From assembly GCF_002300555.2 (NCBI RefSeq), contig NZ_NTHN02000010.1:1-64000 (forward strand): DNA of 64,000 bases. Reading direction: 5' to 3'. The stretch comes from Alloyangia mangrovi. Lineage in GTDB: Bacteria; Pseudomonadota; Alphaproteobacteria; Rhodobacterales; Rhodobacteraceae. Numbering within the stretch: position 1 is the first letter of the stretch; every line of letters begins with the position of its first letter. Shown one piece after another: positions 9,369 to 20,536 of the stretch. The position numbers were made by a program, and so were the translations under genes. Below the pieces are notes generated by a model that ran no database searches, had not been told where the DNA came from, and saw only the letters and a list, made by a program, of their open reading frames with translations.

Positions 9369-9908
9369 TCAGAGGCCGTCGTAAGCGCAGAGCGCATGCA
9401 ACTTGACGCCGAGCGCCTCGAGCCGCTTGCGCCCGCCGAGATCGGGCAGGTCGACAATGAAGGCGGCGCCGACCACGGTGCCGCCGAGCCGCTCAACCAG
9501 CGCCACCGCCGCCTCGGCGGTGCCACCCGTGGCGATGAGATCATCCACCAGCAGCACGTGGTCTCCGGGGGTGATCGCCTGTTCCGACAGCTCCACCGTT
9601 GCCTCGCCGTATTCCAGCGCGTAGCTCTGCGCGATCACCGGCGGCGGCAGCTTGCCCTGCTTGCGCAGCGCCGCGAAGCCCGCCGAGAGCTGGTGCGCCA
9701 CCGCGCCGCCGAGCAGGAACCCTCGCGCCTCGGGGCCGATCACCTTGTCGATCTTCTGGCCGGTGAAGGGCAGGGTCAGCTGGTCCACCGCCAGCCGGAA
9801 GCCCTGCGGATCGGCGCAGAGCGGCGTCACGTCGCGAAAGAGAATGCCGGCGTGCGGATAGTCGGGGATCGTGCGGATGTAATCGGGAATGGTCTTGGGG
9901 GGCTTCAT
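9369..9908 (-). CDS. apt: Adenine phosphoribosyltransferase
   Basis: Converts adenine and PRPP to AMP. The length of 179 residues is normal. The PRPP-binding motif [14 protein letters not shown] lies at about 120-135, and the N-terminal [14 protein letters not shown] and [10 protein letters not shown] are diagnostic. It is third after mtnP and a LysE exporter on the same strand (38 bp from the exporter), so the adenine released by MtnP can be recaptured by Apt. Cotranscription is inferred from spacing. Confidence 0.96.
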   Translation of the reverse strand: MKPPKTIPDYIRTIPDYPHAGILFRDVTPLCADPQGFRLAVDQLTLPFTGQKIDKVIGPEARGFLLGGAVAHQLSAGFAALRKQGKLPPPVIAQSYALEYGEATVELSEQAITPGDHVLLVDDLIATGGTAEAAVALVERLGGTVVGAAFIVDLPDLGGRKRLEALGVKLHALCAYDGL

Positions 9909-9945
9909 CGGAAGGATCCTGTGAACGTCGCCGCGCGCGGCAGGG

Positions 9946-10569
9946 TCAGGCGGCGCGGCGCAGCGTGGCGGTGAGGGCGCCCATGGCGATCAGCGCCAGG
10001 CCGCCGGCACGGGTGAGCCAGGCGAGCACCGAGGGGCGGCCGATCAGCCGGCGCAGCCGGTCGGCGGCCAGCGCATAGGCCAGCACGTTGAGCGCCGCAA
10101 GGGTGACGAAGGTTGCCACCAGCAGCGCGAACTGCGGCAGGAGCGGCGCAGAGGCGTCGACGAACTGCGGCACGAAGGCGATGAAGAAGGCGATGCTCTT
10201 GGGGTTGAGCGCGGTCACCGCCGCGGCATGGCCGAAGACGCCGCGGGCACTGACCTCGCCGCGGGGCACCGCCAGCCCGGCGCCGGGTGCCGAGCGCAGC
10301 AGCTTCGCCCCCATCCAGACCAGGTAGAGCGCGCCGATCCACTTCAGCATGGTGAAGGCGGTGGCCGAGGCCAGCACCAGCGCACCGAGGCCCGCGAGCG
10401 ACAGGCTCATCGCGGTGAAATCGCCGAGCGCCACGCCCGCTGCCGAGGCCAGCGCCACCGAGCGGCCCTTGGAAAGCGCGTAGGAGAGCACCAGCAGCAC
10501 CGTCGGGCCGGGAATCAGCAGCAGCGCGACGGAGGCGGCGACGAAGGTCAGCCAGAGATCGAGGGGCAT
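9946..10569 (-). CDS. LysE family amino-acid/metabolite exporter
   Basis: A 207-residue inner-membrane protein with about six hydrophobic segments. The N-terminal family signature [20 protein letters not shown] is followed by GVALGDF and LNPKSIAFF, typical of LysE/RhtB transporters. ATG 10569 was used because the frame upstream is low-complexity and unlike the family. It sits between mtnP (73 bp) and apt (38 bp). The substrate is not predictable; a methionine-salvage compound is a guess from position only. Confidence 0.88.
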   Translation of the reverse strand: MPLDLWLTFVAASVALLLIPGPTVLLVLSYALSKGRSVALASAAGVALGDFTAMSLSLAGLGALVLASATAFTMLKWIGALYLVWMGAKLLRSAPGAGLAVPRGEVSARGVFGHAAAVTALNPKSIAFFIAFVPQFVDASAPLLPQFALLVATFVTLAALNVLAYALAADRLRRLIGRPSVLAWLTRAGGLALIAMGALTATLRRAA

Positions 10570-10642
10570 GTCGGGGTCCTGTCCTGTTCGGCGGGCAGTC
10601 TGGCGCGGCGGCGCGCGCGGGGCAATGGCGGAGTGCGGGTCC

Positions 10643-11515
<873 letters not shown>

Positions 11516-11718
11516 GCGCGGTCTCCTTTTGGGCGCAGCCTGCCCCGGGGCGGCGGCGAAGGAAAGGGCCGGCCTCTGCCGGGACGCAGCGCATCCGGAT
11601 GCCGCTTCTGCATCACTTCCGGCGGATCCGCTGAAATCCGGCGCCGCCGGGTAGCGCTCGCGGCCTGCGTGCCTTATGGGCAAGGGCGCGCGCAAACCGA
11701 CCGATTGGATAGCTCCCC

Positions 11719-13338
11719 ATGGCCAAAGCCCTCCTGGCGCGATACGCCAGCCGTATTCAGAAACCCGACCTGAGCCTCTCGCCCACGGCGCGGCTCACCC
11801 CCGCCCAGATCCGCACCGACATCCTGTCCGGCCTGACCGTGGCGCTGGCGCTGGTGCCCGAGGCCGTGGCCTTCGCCTTCGTTGCGGGGGTGCACCCGCT
11901 GGTCGGGCTCTATGCCGCCTTCCTCGTCGGGCTGATCACCGCGCTGATCGGCGGCCGTCCGGGGATGATCTCGGGCGCCACCGGCGCGCTCGCCGTGGTG
12001 ATGGTGGCGCTGGTTGCGGACCATGGCGTCGAGTACCTCTTTGCCACGGTGGTGTTGATGGGCCTGCTGCAGATCTTCGCCGGGGTCATGCACTGGGGCA
12101 AGTTCATCCGGCTGGTGCCGCACCCGGTGATGCTGGGCTTCGTCAACGGGCTGGCGATCGTGATCTTCATGGCGCAGCTCACGCAGTTCAAGGTCCCCGG
12201 TACGGCGGTGCCCGGCGTCTCGGCGGGCGAGTGGCTCTCGGGCCTGCAGCTGTGGATGATGCTGGCGCTGGTGGCGCTGACCATGGCGATCATCTGGCTG
12301 CTGCCGAAGGTGACCAAGGTGATCCCGGCGCCGCTGGCGGGCATCGCGGTGACCGCCGCCATCGTCATCGCCTTCGGGCTCGACGTGCCGCGGGTCGGCG
12401 ACATGGCCTCGATCGAGGGCAGCTTCCCGCCGTTCCATCTGCCCATGGTGCCGTTCAACCTCGAGACCCTGCAGATCATCCTGCCCTACGCGGTGATCCT
12501 TGCCGCCATCGGCCTGATCGAGAGCCTGCTGACGCTCAACCTCGTCGGCGAGATGACCGGCCAGCGCGGCGGCGCCAGCCAGGAGTGCATCGCCCAGGGC
12601 ACGGCCAATGTCGTCACCGGCTTCTTCGGCGGCATGGGCGGCTGCGCGATGATCGGCCAGTCGATGATCAACGTGAAATCCGGCGGGCGCACCCGGATCG
12701 CCGGCATTGTCGCGGCGCTCTTCCTGCTGTCCTTCATCCTCTTCGCCTCGCCGCTGATCGAGCTCATCCCGCTCGCCGCGCTGGTCGGGGTGATGTTCAT
12801 GGTGGTGATCGGCACCTTCGCCTGGAACAGCCTGCGCATCCTCGCCAAGGTGCCGCTGATGGATGCCTTCGTCATCGTGCTGGTGACGGTGGTGACGGTT
12901 TTCGAGGATCTGGCTGTGGCGGTGGTCGTCGGCGTGATCGTCTCGGCGCTGGCCTATGCCTGGAACAATGCGCGCCGCATCCATGCCAAGAGCTACACCA
13001 CCCCCGAGGGCGCCCGCGTCTACCAGATCCAGGGCCCGCTCTTCTTCGGCTCGACCGACGGCTTCGCCGAGCTCTTCGACATCGAAGGAGACCCGAAGTC
13101 GGTGATTGTCGATTTCGCCGACAGCCGGGTGGTCGACCAGTCGGCGCTGCAGGCGATCGAGGCGCTGGCGGCGAAATACGAGGCCGCGGGCAAGCGGCTG
13201 CAGCTGCGCCACCTGTCGCGCGACTGCCACCGGCTGCTGACCAAGGCCGGGCACCTGATGATCGACAGCGATGACGATCCCGATTACGCGCTGGCGGCGG
13301 ACTACCATGTTCGCACGGGGATCCTCGGCGGGCATTGA
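11719..13338 (+). CDS. SulP family anion transporter with STAS domain
   Basis: A 539-residue inner-membrane transporter. The SulP signature region LTVALALVPEAVAFAF is near residue 40. GGRPGMISGATGA and the membrane-core motif IGLIESLLTLNLVGEMTGQ follow. The last 110 residues form a STAS domain (QGPLFFGSTDGFAELFD...VIVDFADSRVVDQSALQAIE). Substrates of the family include sulphate, bicarbonate and dicarboxylates. Nothing nearby narrows it: the upstream mtnP is divergent, and a strong terminator lies 22 bp past the stop. Confidence 0.92.
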   Translation: MAKALLARYASRIQKPDLSLSPTARLTPAQIRTDILSGLTVALALVPEAVAFAFVAGVHPLVGLYAAFLVGLITALIGGRPGMISGATGALAVVMVALVADHGVEYLFATVVLMGLLQIFAGVMHWGKFIRLVPHPVMLGFVNGLAIVIFMAQLTQFKVPGTAVPGVSAGEWLSGLQLWMMLALVALTMAIIWLLPKVTKVIPAPLAGIAVTAAIVIAFGLDVPRVGDMASIEGSFPPFHLPMVPFNLETLQIILPYAVILAAIGLIESLLTLNLVGEMTGQRGGASQECIAQGTANVVTGFFGGMGGCAMIGQSMINVKSGGRTRIAGIVAALFLLSFILFASPLIELIPLAALVGVMFMVVIGTFAWNSLRILAKVPLMDAFVIVLVTVVTVFEDLAVAVVVGVIVSALAYAWNNARRIHAKSYTTPEGARVYQIQGPLFFGSTDGFAELFDIEGDPKSVIVDFADSRVVDQSALQAIEALAAKYEAAGKRLQLRHLSRDCHRLLTKAGHLMIDSDDDPDYALAADYHVRTGILGGH

Positions 13339-13360
13339 GCCGCAACAGCCAGGTCTGAAG

Positions 13361-13390
13361 AAGGGCGCCGCGAGGGATCGCGGCGCCCTT
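13361..13390 (+). terminator. Terminator after the SulP gene
   Basis: Long stem AAGGGCGCCGCGA/TCGCGGCGCCCTT with a short loop. The A and T ends would allow it to work in both directions. The dispersed repeat begins 19 bp further on. Confidence 0.8.
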
Positions 13391-13408
13391 CCTGTGTCGA
13401 ACGCGGCA

Positions 13409-13518
13409 GGGGGCTCTGCCCCCGAGGCGCTGCGCGCCTCTCCCCCGGGATATTTGTGCCTAGAAGAAAGGCAGGCGCGCCGCGCTTTCTTCTAGGCACA
13501 AATATTCCCGCCGGAGGC
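13409..13518. repeat. Dispersed 3'-flank repeat, composite copy 3 (SulP/GntR)
   Basis: The plus-oriented unit has hairpin 1 GGGGG-CTCTG-CCCCC (13409-13423), hairpin 2 GAGGCGC-TGC-GCGCCTC (13424-13440) and the core CCCCCGGGATATTTGTGCC + TAGAAGAAAG. A second core in the reverse orientation follows (13485-13518), of the CCGGCGGG variant. The two cores form exact 21-base inverted arms (13450-13470 and 13485-13505). The element lies between convergent genes, each core oriented away from the nearer stop codon. Confidence 0.85.
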
Positions 13519-13756
13519 AGGCTTGAGCGTGTCTCAGGCGAGACTTGCCGCGCAAATGGGCTCGGTGGAGCCGATCGCCGCGCTCCGCCTGAACGGCTGC
13601 TTTCGGGGACAGAACTCAGCGGAGCCACGTCCGCTTCACTGTGCGAAGCCGGCATCGAGGGTGTTCAAGACGATGGGGGGCGAGCAATGTCAGCCCAAGC
13701 GCGCCGGCTTTTTCTGGCGTCAGGCCCTCGGGGGGGGGGCGGGGCCGGAAGGGCGC

Positions 13757-14461
13757 TCAGCGCTCCGCGGTCCCGGCCTCGACGTCGCGGAACTGCCGCG
13801 TCACCAGCTCCTGTGCGACGCCGATGTGATAGCGGATGGCTTCGCGCGTCGCCACCTCGTCGCCATGGCGCAGAGCGTTGACGATTGGCTCGTGGGTTTC
13901 GGCGATCTTGTGCGGATCGTCGTAGAGCCGTCCGATCACCATGATCGAGAATTCGGTTTCGGCGGCAATCTGTTCGAAGACATGAAGGAACTTGGGGTTG
14001 CCGCTGCCGGAGCAGAGCAGGCGATGGAACTCCATGTCCGCCTCGACCTGGGTCAGCATGTCGGCGCCGGCAGCGGCAACTTCGTGCAGCACGTCGATCT
14101 GCGCAGCGAGCCGGTCGATGGTGTCCGTCAGCCCGTGTCGCAGCACCCGCTGCGCGGCGGCGATCTCGATCACCATGCGCAGCTCGTAAAGATCGTTCAG
14201 CGCCTCGGCCGAGGTCTCACGCACGAAGAAGCCGCGATTGGCGTGGTAGGTCACCAGCCCGGAGTTCTCGAGCAGCCGCGCCGCCTCGCGCACCGGAGCG
14301 CGGCTGACGCCCAGTTCGCGCGCGACAACCGATTCCGAGAGCCGCGCCCCGGGGGCGAGCTGGCCGGTGACGATGGCCTTGCTGAGCAGCGTTGCGACGC
14401 GCTGCACGAGCCCCTCGCGGTCAAGAGGTTGAAAGCCGGTATGTTGTGGAGGTCTCGCCAT
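13757..14461 (-). CDS. GntR family regulator (FCD subfamily)
   Basis: A 234-residue DNA-binding regulator. The N-terminal winged helix (IVTGQLAPGARLSESVVARE, LGVSRAPVREAARLL) is followed by an all-helical FCD ligand domain with the usual metal-binding histidine pattern (EFHRLL, HEPIVNALRHGD, IRYHIG). ATG 14461 is preferred to a TTG 19 codons upstream, which would overlap the palindrome at 14508-14519. It is divergent from the aldolase/ABC/amidase operon and is the obvious candidate regulator. A run of ten G lies 18 bp past its stop. Confidence 0.9.
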   Translation of the reverse strand: MARPPQHTGFQPLDREGLVQRVATLLSKAIVTGQLAPGARLSESVVARELGVSRAPVREAARLLENSGLVTYHANRGFFVRETSAEALNDLYELRMVIEIAAAQRVLRHGLTDTIDRLAAQIDVLHEVAAAGADMLTQVEADMEFHRLLCSGSGNPKFLHVFEQIAAETEFSIMVIGRLYDDPHKIAETHEPIVNALRHGDEVATREAIRYHIGVAQELVTRQFRDVEAGTAER

Positions 14462-14507
14462 GCCGTCATGCGCCTGAATTTGCCCCAGCGTAGATGTTGT
14501 TTTGGCG

Positions 14508-14519
14508 ATTGTCGACAAT
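14508..14519. promoter_or_regulatory. Candidate GntR operator
   Basis: Perfect 12-bp palindrome ATTGTCGACAAT in the 149-bp divergent spacer. It is 46 bp upstream of the GntR start and just before the -35 of the operon promoter. FCD regulators commonly bind short palindromes of this form (TTGT...ACAA). Assignment is by position and symmetry. Confidence 0.6.
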
Positions 14520-14523
14520 TCCC

Positions 14524-14554
14524 TTGACCGAGGCAGGGGGGCTTCCCTTACGAT
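14524..14554 (+). promoter_or_regulatory. Candidate promoter of the aldolase/ABC/amidase operon
   Basis: A TTGACC -35-like hexamer (14524-14529) is followed after 19 bp by TACGAT (14549-14554). The palindrome ends four bases before the -35, so a bound regulator would touch polymerase. Confidence 0.4.
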
Positions 14555-14610
14555 GGGGAAGAATGTGCACGGTGCTCGCCCCCGGGGCGAGCCTACCAGA
14601 GGAGAGCCGA

Positions 14611-15381
14611 ATGCCAGATGGCGCGCCGACTTCCACGGTCCAGACCCTCCGCCGCGACCTTGCCGCCGCCTATCGGCTGATCGCCCTCGAGGGAATGGAT
14701 GACGGAATCTACACCCATATCTCGGCGCGCCTGCCGGACGGCGCGGAAGGCGAAAAGCGTTTCCTGCTGAATCCCTTTGGCCTGCGGTTCGACGAGGTTA
14801 CGGCGGCGAACCTCGTGACGGTGGACGAGACCGGCGCGGTGATCGACGATCCCCATGGGGCGGGGGTGAATGCCGCGGGATTCACCATCCACTCTGCCGT
14901 GCACATGGCCCGGCATGACGCCCTATGCGTGCTGCACACCCACACCGTCGCGGGTGTCGCCGTGTCGTCGGTGAAGGAGGGGCTGCTCAGCCTCAACCAA
15001 TGGTCGGCGCAATTCCACGGGCGTGTCGCCTACCACGCCTACGAGGGCATCGCGCTCGATCTTGCCGAGCGGGAGCGCATCGTTGCCGATCTCGGTGAAA
15101 GGCAGGTCATGCTGCTGCGCAACCACGGCACGCTGCTGCTGGGCCGCTCGGTTTCCGAGGCGGTGAAGCTGGCGCTCAACCTCGAGCGATCCTGCAAGGC
15201 GCAGGTGGCCGCGCTCGGTATGGGGCTGACGGCCGACGTGTTGCCGGAGGAGGTCGCCGAGCACACCGCGCGCCAGTACCAGCATGCCTATGACTCGGTT
15301 GAGCTTCGCGGCAAACCCGACCCCGAATGGGCCGCGCACCTGCGCCGGCTCGAAGCTCAAGCCCCTGACTACAGGGGCTGA
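14611..15381 (+). CDS. Class II aldolase/adducin family protein
   Basis: A 256-residue cytoplasmic protein of the AraD/FucA/adducin fold. Zinc-ligand motifs are visible: HSAVHMARHDALCVLHTHT provides a His-x-His pair and LLRNHGTLLLG the third His. The early GMDDGIYTHISARLPDG is typical of the adducin-like branch, several members of which act on hydroxyacids or as decarboxylases rather than as sugar-phosphate aldolases. ATG 14611 has AGAGGAGAG just upstream. First gene of the GntR-linked operon; the substrate is unknown. Confidence 0.88.
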   Translation: MPDGAPTSTVQTLRRDLAAAYRLIALEGMDDGIYTHISARLPDGAEGEKRFLLNPFGLRFDEVTAANLVTVDETGAVIDDPHGAGVNAAGFTIHSAVHMARHDALCVLHTHTVAGVAVSSVKEGLLSLNQWSAQFHGRVAYHAYEGIALDLAERERIVADLGERQVMLLRNHGTLLLGRSVSEAVKLALNLERSCKAQVAALGMGLTADVLPEEVAEHTARQYQHAYDSVELRGKPDPEWAAHLRRLEAQAPDYRG

Positions 15382-15457
15382 GCCACTGCCTGCCCCGGTC
15401 AGTTTCCGGGGCCTGACTTTCGAAGAAAAGCAGTCAAACAGAACCAACAGGAACCCC

Positions 15458-17005
15458 ATGAACACACTCAGAGCGACCACCTTCCTGATCGCCGCCACCT
15501 TCGCTGCGCCGCTCGCCGCGCAGCAGTCCGGCGGCCGCCTCGACATCGTCGTGCAGCCCGAGCCACCGGGGCTGATGATGGGCCTCGTGCAGAACGGGCC
15601 GACGCAGCTGGTGGCGGGCGACATCTACGAGAGCCTGCTGCGCTACAATTCCGACCTCGAGCCGCAGCCGAGCCTGGCCGAGAGCTGGGAGATATCGGAC
15701 GACGGGCTGACCTACACTTTCCACCTGCATGACGGCGTCAAATGGCACGACGGCGAGCCTTTCACCGCCGATGACGTGGTCTTCTCGGCCGATGTCTTCC
15801 TGCGCGAGACCCACGCCCGCCTGCGCGCCTCGCTGGCCTATGTCGAGAGCATCACCGCGCCCGACGACACCACCGTGGTGTTCCAACTGAAGGAGCCCTT
15901 CGGCCCGTTCATCAACGCCTTTGAGGCGGGCACCATGCCGATTGTCCCCAAGCACATCTACGAGGGCACCGACTACGCCACCAACGAGATGAACGCGACG
16001 CCGATCGGCACCGGCCCGTTCAAGTTCGACGAGTGGGTAAAGGGCAGCTACATCCACCTGGTGAAGAACGAGGATTATTACCTCGAGGGCAAGCCCTACC
16101 TCGACGAGGTCTTCTACCGCGTGATCCCCGATGCAGCGGCCCGTGCCGTCGCCTTCGAAACCGGCGAGGTCGACGTACTGCCCGGCGGCTCCGTCGAGAA
16201 CTGGGACGTGCCGCGGTTGACCGCGATGGAGGGCGTCTGCTCGACCGGCGCGGGCTGGGAGTTCTTCGCGCCGCTGTCGTGGATGTGGATGAACAACCGC
16301 GAGGGGCCGACCTCGGACGTGCGCTTCCGCCAGGCGGTGATGTACGCCATGGATCGGAACTTCGTGAAGGACGTGGTGTGGAACGGCTTCGGCAAGGTCG
16401 CCACCGGCCCCGTCGCCTCCTCGACCAACTTCTACAGCGACGACGTCACCCAGTACGACTACAACCCCGACAAGGCCAAGGAACTTCTGGCCGAGATGGG
16501 CTACGGCGGAGAGGCCGTACGCATCCTGCCGCTGCCTTACGGCGAGACCTGGCAACGCTGGGCCGAGGCGGTGCGGCAGAACCTGTCGGAGGTCGGCATC
16601 AATGCCGAGATCGACAGCACCGACGTCGCGGGCTGGAACGAGAAGACCTCACAGTGGGACTACGACCTCGCCTTCACCTACCTCTACCAGTACGGCGATC
16701 CGGCGCTCGGCGTGTCGCGCAACTACGTGGCGAGCCAGATCAGCAAGGGCAGCCCCTGGAACAACGTCGAGGGCTACGAAAATCCTGAACTCGACGAGAA
16801 ATGGGCCGCCGCTGCGGGCATGGTGAACGCCGAGGACCGTGCCGCCGCCTACGCCGAGATCCAGAAGGAGATCGTCGATGATGTGCCGGTGGCCTGGCTT
16901 CAGGAACTGGAGTTCCCGACCATCTACCGCTGCAACGTCAAGGATCTGGTGACCACCGCCATCGGCGTGAACGATGGTCCGCGCGACGCCTGGGTCGAAG
17001 AGTAA
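15458..17005 (+). CDS. ABC transporter periplasmic binding protein, family 5
   Basis: A 515-residue solute-binding protein of the oligopeptide/dipeptide/opine type. The signal peptide MNTLRATTFLIAATFAAPLA ends near AAQQ. Family landmarks are LAESWEISDDGLTYTFHLHD, VKWHDGEPFTADDVVFS, TPIGTGPFKFDEWVKG and the helical RFRQAVMYAMDRNFV. Family 5 proteins bind peptides, opines, glycosides or nickel complexes, so the ligand cannot be named. It is followed by its permeases and ATPase, with a GC-rich hairpin between this gene and the first permease. Confidence 0.93.
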   Translation: MNTLRATTFLIAATFAAPLAAQQSGGRLDIVVQPEPPGLMMGLVQNGPTQLVAGDIYESLLRYNSDLEPQPSLAESWEISDDGLTYTFHLHDGVKWHDGEPFTADDVVFSADVFLRETHARLRASLAYVESITAPDDTTVVFQLKEPFGPFINAFEAGTMPIVPKHIYEGTDYATNEMNATPIGTGPFKFDEWVKGSYIHLVKNEDYYLEGKPYLDEVFYRVIPDAAARAVAFETGEVDVLPGGSVENWDVPRLTAMEGVCSTGAGWEFFAPLSWMWMNNREGPTSDVRFRQAVMYAMDRNFVKDVVWNGFGKVATGPVASSTNFYSDDVTQYDYNPDKAKELLAEMGYGGEAVRILPLPYGETWQRWAEAVRQNLSEVGINAEIDSTDVAGWNEKTSQWDYDLAFTYLYQYGDPALGVSRNYVASQISKGSPWNNVEGYENPELDEKWAAAAGMVNAEDRAAAYAEIQKEIVDDVPVAWLQELEFPTIYRCNVKDLVTTAIGVNDGPRDAWVEE

Positions 17006-17015
17006 CCTGAAGCAC

Positions 17016-17041
17016 GGGGCGGGCCGGTTCCGGTCCGCCCC
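17016..17041 (+). terminator. Intercistronic hairpin after the binding-protein gene
   Basis: Inverted repeat GGGCGGGCC...GGTCCGCCC with one mismatch, 14 bp after the stop. Such stems often stabilise the binding-protein message or reduce read-through to the permeases. No T-tract follows. Confidence 0.5.
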
Positions 17042-17103
17042 TCAGCCGTCCTCCGGCGGGGGACAGGAACCAACGGGACGACCGGCGTGTCGAACGGGGG
17101 CCA

Positions 17104-18081
17104 ATGAGCATAGTCACAGTCATCCTGTCGCGGGCCTTCAAGGCCTTCGTGACGCTTCTGGCCATCGCGGTCCTGAACTTCTGCCTGCTGCACGCTGCGC
17201 CGGGCGATCCGGCGGTGGTGTTGGCGGGCGAGGCCGGAGCCGCGGACGAGCAGATGATCGAACAGCTGCGCGAGCGCTTCGGTCTCGATCAGCCGTTCTA
17301 CGTGCAGCTCGGCAAATACGTCGGCAGCGTGCTGACGCTCGATCTGGGCTATTCCTTCCGGCAGGGCGCTCCCGTCGCGCAGCTCATCGCCGAGCGGCTC
17401 CCGGCGACGCTGCTGCTGACGCTGACCGCCTTCGTGATCTCGCTGGTGCTGGGCATCGCCTTCGGTGTCGCTGCCTCGGCGCGGGTGGGCAAAGCCTCGG
17501 ACAGCCTGCTGACCACGCTGGCGCTGCTCTTCTACGCGACACCGCTCTACTGGGCGGCGCTGATGGCGGTGCTGGTCTTCTCGGTCTGGCTCGGCTGGCT
17601 GCCCGGATTCGGCTACGAGACGGTGGGGGCGGGCTATACCGGTCTTGCCCGGGCCTTCGACATCGCCAAGCACCTCGTGCTGCCGGCGCTGACGCTCGGC
17701 CTCTTCTTCATGGCGGTCTACATGCGGATGACCCGCGCCTCGATGCTCGAGGTCAGCCAGCTCGATTTCGTCAAGACCGCCAAGGCCAAGGGCCTCTCGG
17801 GCCCGGCCATCCGCCGCCGCCACATCCTGCGCAACGCGATCCTGCCGGTGGTGACATTGGCGGGCCTGCAGGCGGGGCAGCTGGTGGGCGGCGCGGTGCT
17901 GACCGAGACCGTCTTTGCCTGGCCCGGCATCGGACGGCTGATGTTCGAAAGCCTCGCGGCGCGCGACTACAACACCATCCTCGGCGTCTTCCTGGTTTCG
18001 GCGGCGATGGTGATCCTCTTCAACATCGTGACCGACATCGTCTACCGGCTGGTCGATCCGCGCATCGGCGCAAAGGCATGA
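17104..18081 (+). CDS. ABC transporter permease, DppB type
   Basis: A 325-residue inner-membrane permease with about six membrane segments. The N-terminal region carries the DppB-like LRERFGLDQPFYVQLGKYVG. The cytoplasmic coupling loop (FVKTAKAKGLSGPAIRRRH, ILRNAILPV) is the EAA-type motif that docks the ATPase. It is 14 bp upstream of the second permease. Confidence 0.93.
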   Translation: MSIVTVILSRAFKAFVTLLAIAVLNFCLLHAAPGDPAVVLAGEAGAADEQMIEQLRERFGLDQPFYVQLGKYVGSVLTLDLGYSFRQGAPVAQLIAERLPATLLLTLTAFVISLVLGIAFGVAASARVGKASDSLLTTLALLFYATPLYWAALMAVLVFSVWLGWLPGFGYETVGAGYTGLARAFDIAKHLVLPALTLGLFFMAVYMRMTRASMLEVSQLDFVKTAKAKGLSGPAIRRRHILRNAILPVVTLAGLQAGQLVGGAVLTETVFAWPGIGRLMFESLAARDYNTILGVFLVSAAMVILFNIVTDIVYRLVDPRIGAKA

Positions 18082-18095
18082 GGAGGGTCTGAGTC

Positions 18096-18925
18096 ATGTG
18101 GAAACGCTTCTCTTCCAACATCGGGGCGATGATCGGCGTGGTGCTGCTGCTGGCGGTCATCGGGATCGCGCTCTTCGCGCCGCTGATCTTTGCGCACACG
18201 CCCTGGCAGATGGTGCAGCGGCCGTTTCTGACGCCCTTCAGCATGGACGGTCTGCCGCTCGGCACCGACACGCTGGGCCGCGACGTTGCCTCGCAGCTGG
18301 CCTATGGCGCGCGCGTATCGCTGCTGGTTGGCCTTGTCTCGACGCTGGTCGCGCTGCTGATCGGCGTGCCGCTGGGGGCGCTCGCGGGCTTCTATGGCAA
18401 CTGGGTGGACGAGGGCGCGATGCGCTTCACCGAGTTCTTCCAGACCATTCCCAACTTCGCGCTGGCCATCGTGCTGGTTGCCATCTTCGAGCCGACGCTG
18501 GCTTCGATCACCATCGCCATCGCCATCGTCTCCTGGCCGCCGGTGGCGCGCCTGGTGCGGGCCGAGGTCATGTCGGTGCGCAAGCGCGAGTTCGTCGATG
18601 CCGCGCGCCTCGCCGGCCTGTCGCGGCCGCGCATCCTGCTGACGCAGGTGCTGCCCAATACCGTCTCGCCGATCATCGTCATGGCCTCGCTGATGGTGGC
18701 CACCGCGATCCTGCTGGAAAGCTCGCTGTCGTTCCTCGGCCTCGGCGATCCCAACGCGATGAGCTGGGGCTACATGATCGGGGCTGCGCGCACGGTGATC
18801 CGCAGCGCCTGGTGGCTCAGTTTCTTCCCCGGCATCGCCATCGTCATCACGGTGCTGGCGCTGAACCTCATCGGCGAGGGGCTGAACGACGCCCTCAACC
18901 CCCACCTGAGCCGGAGGGGCAAGGC

Positions 18926-18929
<4 letters not shown>
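18096..18929 (+). CDS. ABC transporter permease, DppC type
   Basis: A 277-residue partner permease. The HPLGTD-like landmark appears as LGTDTLGRDVASQLAYGARV, and the coupling loop as REFVDAARLAGLSRPRILL. It has about six membrane segments and forms the translocation channel with the preceding gene. Its stop overlaps the ATPase start (ATGA). Confidence 0.93.

Positions 18930-20532
<1,603 letters not shown>

Positions 20533-20536
<4 letters not shown>

Noticed and set aside
13450-13505. Insertion-sequence ends (long inverted arms)
   Set aside because: Only about 14 bp lie between the arms, there is no transposase and no target duplication, and single-arm copies occur elsewhere. It fits the dispersed 3' element better.
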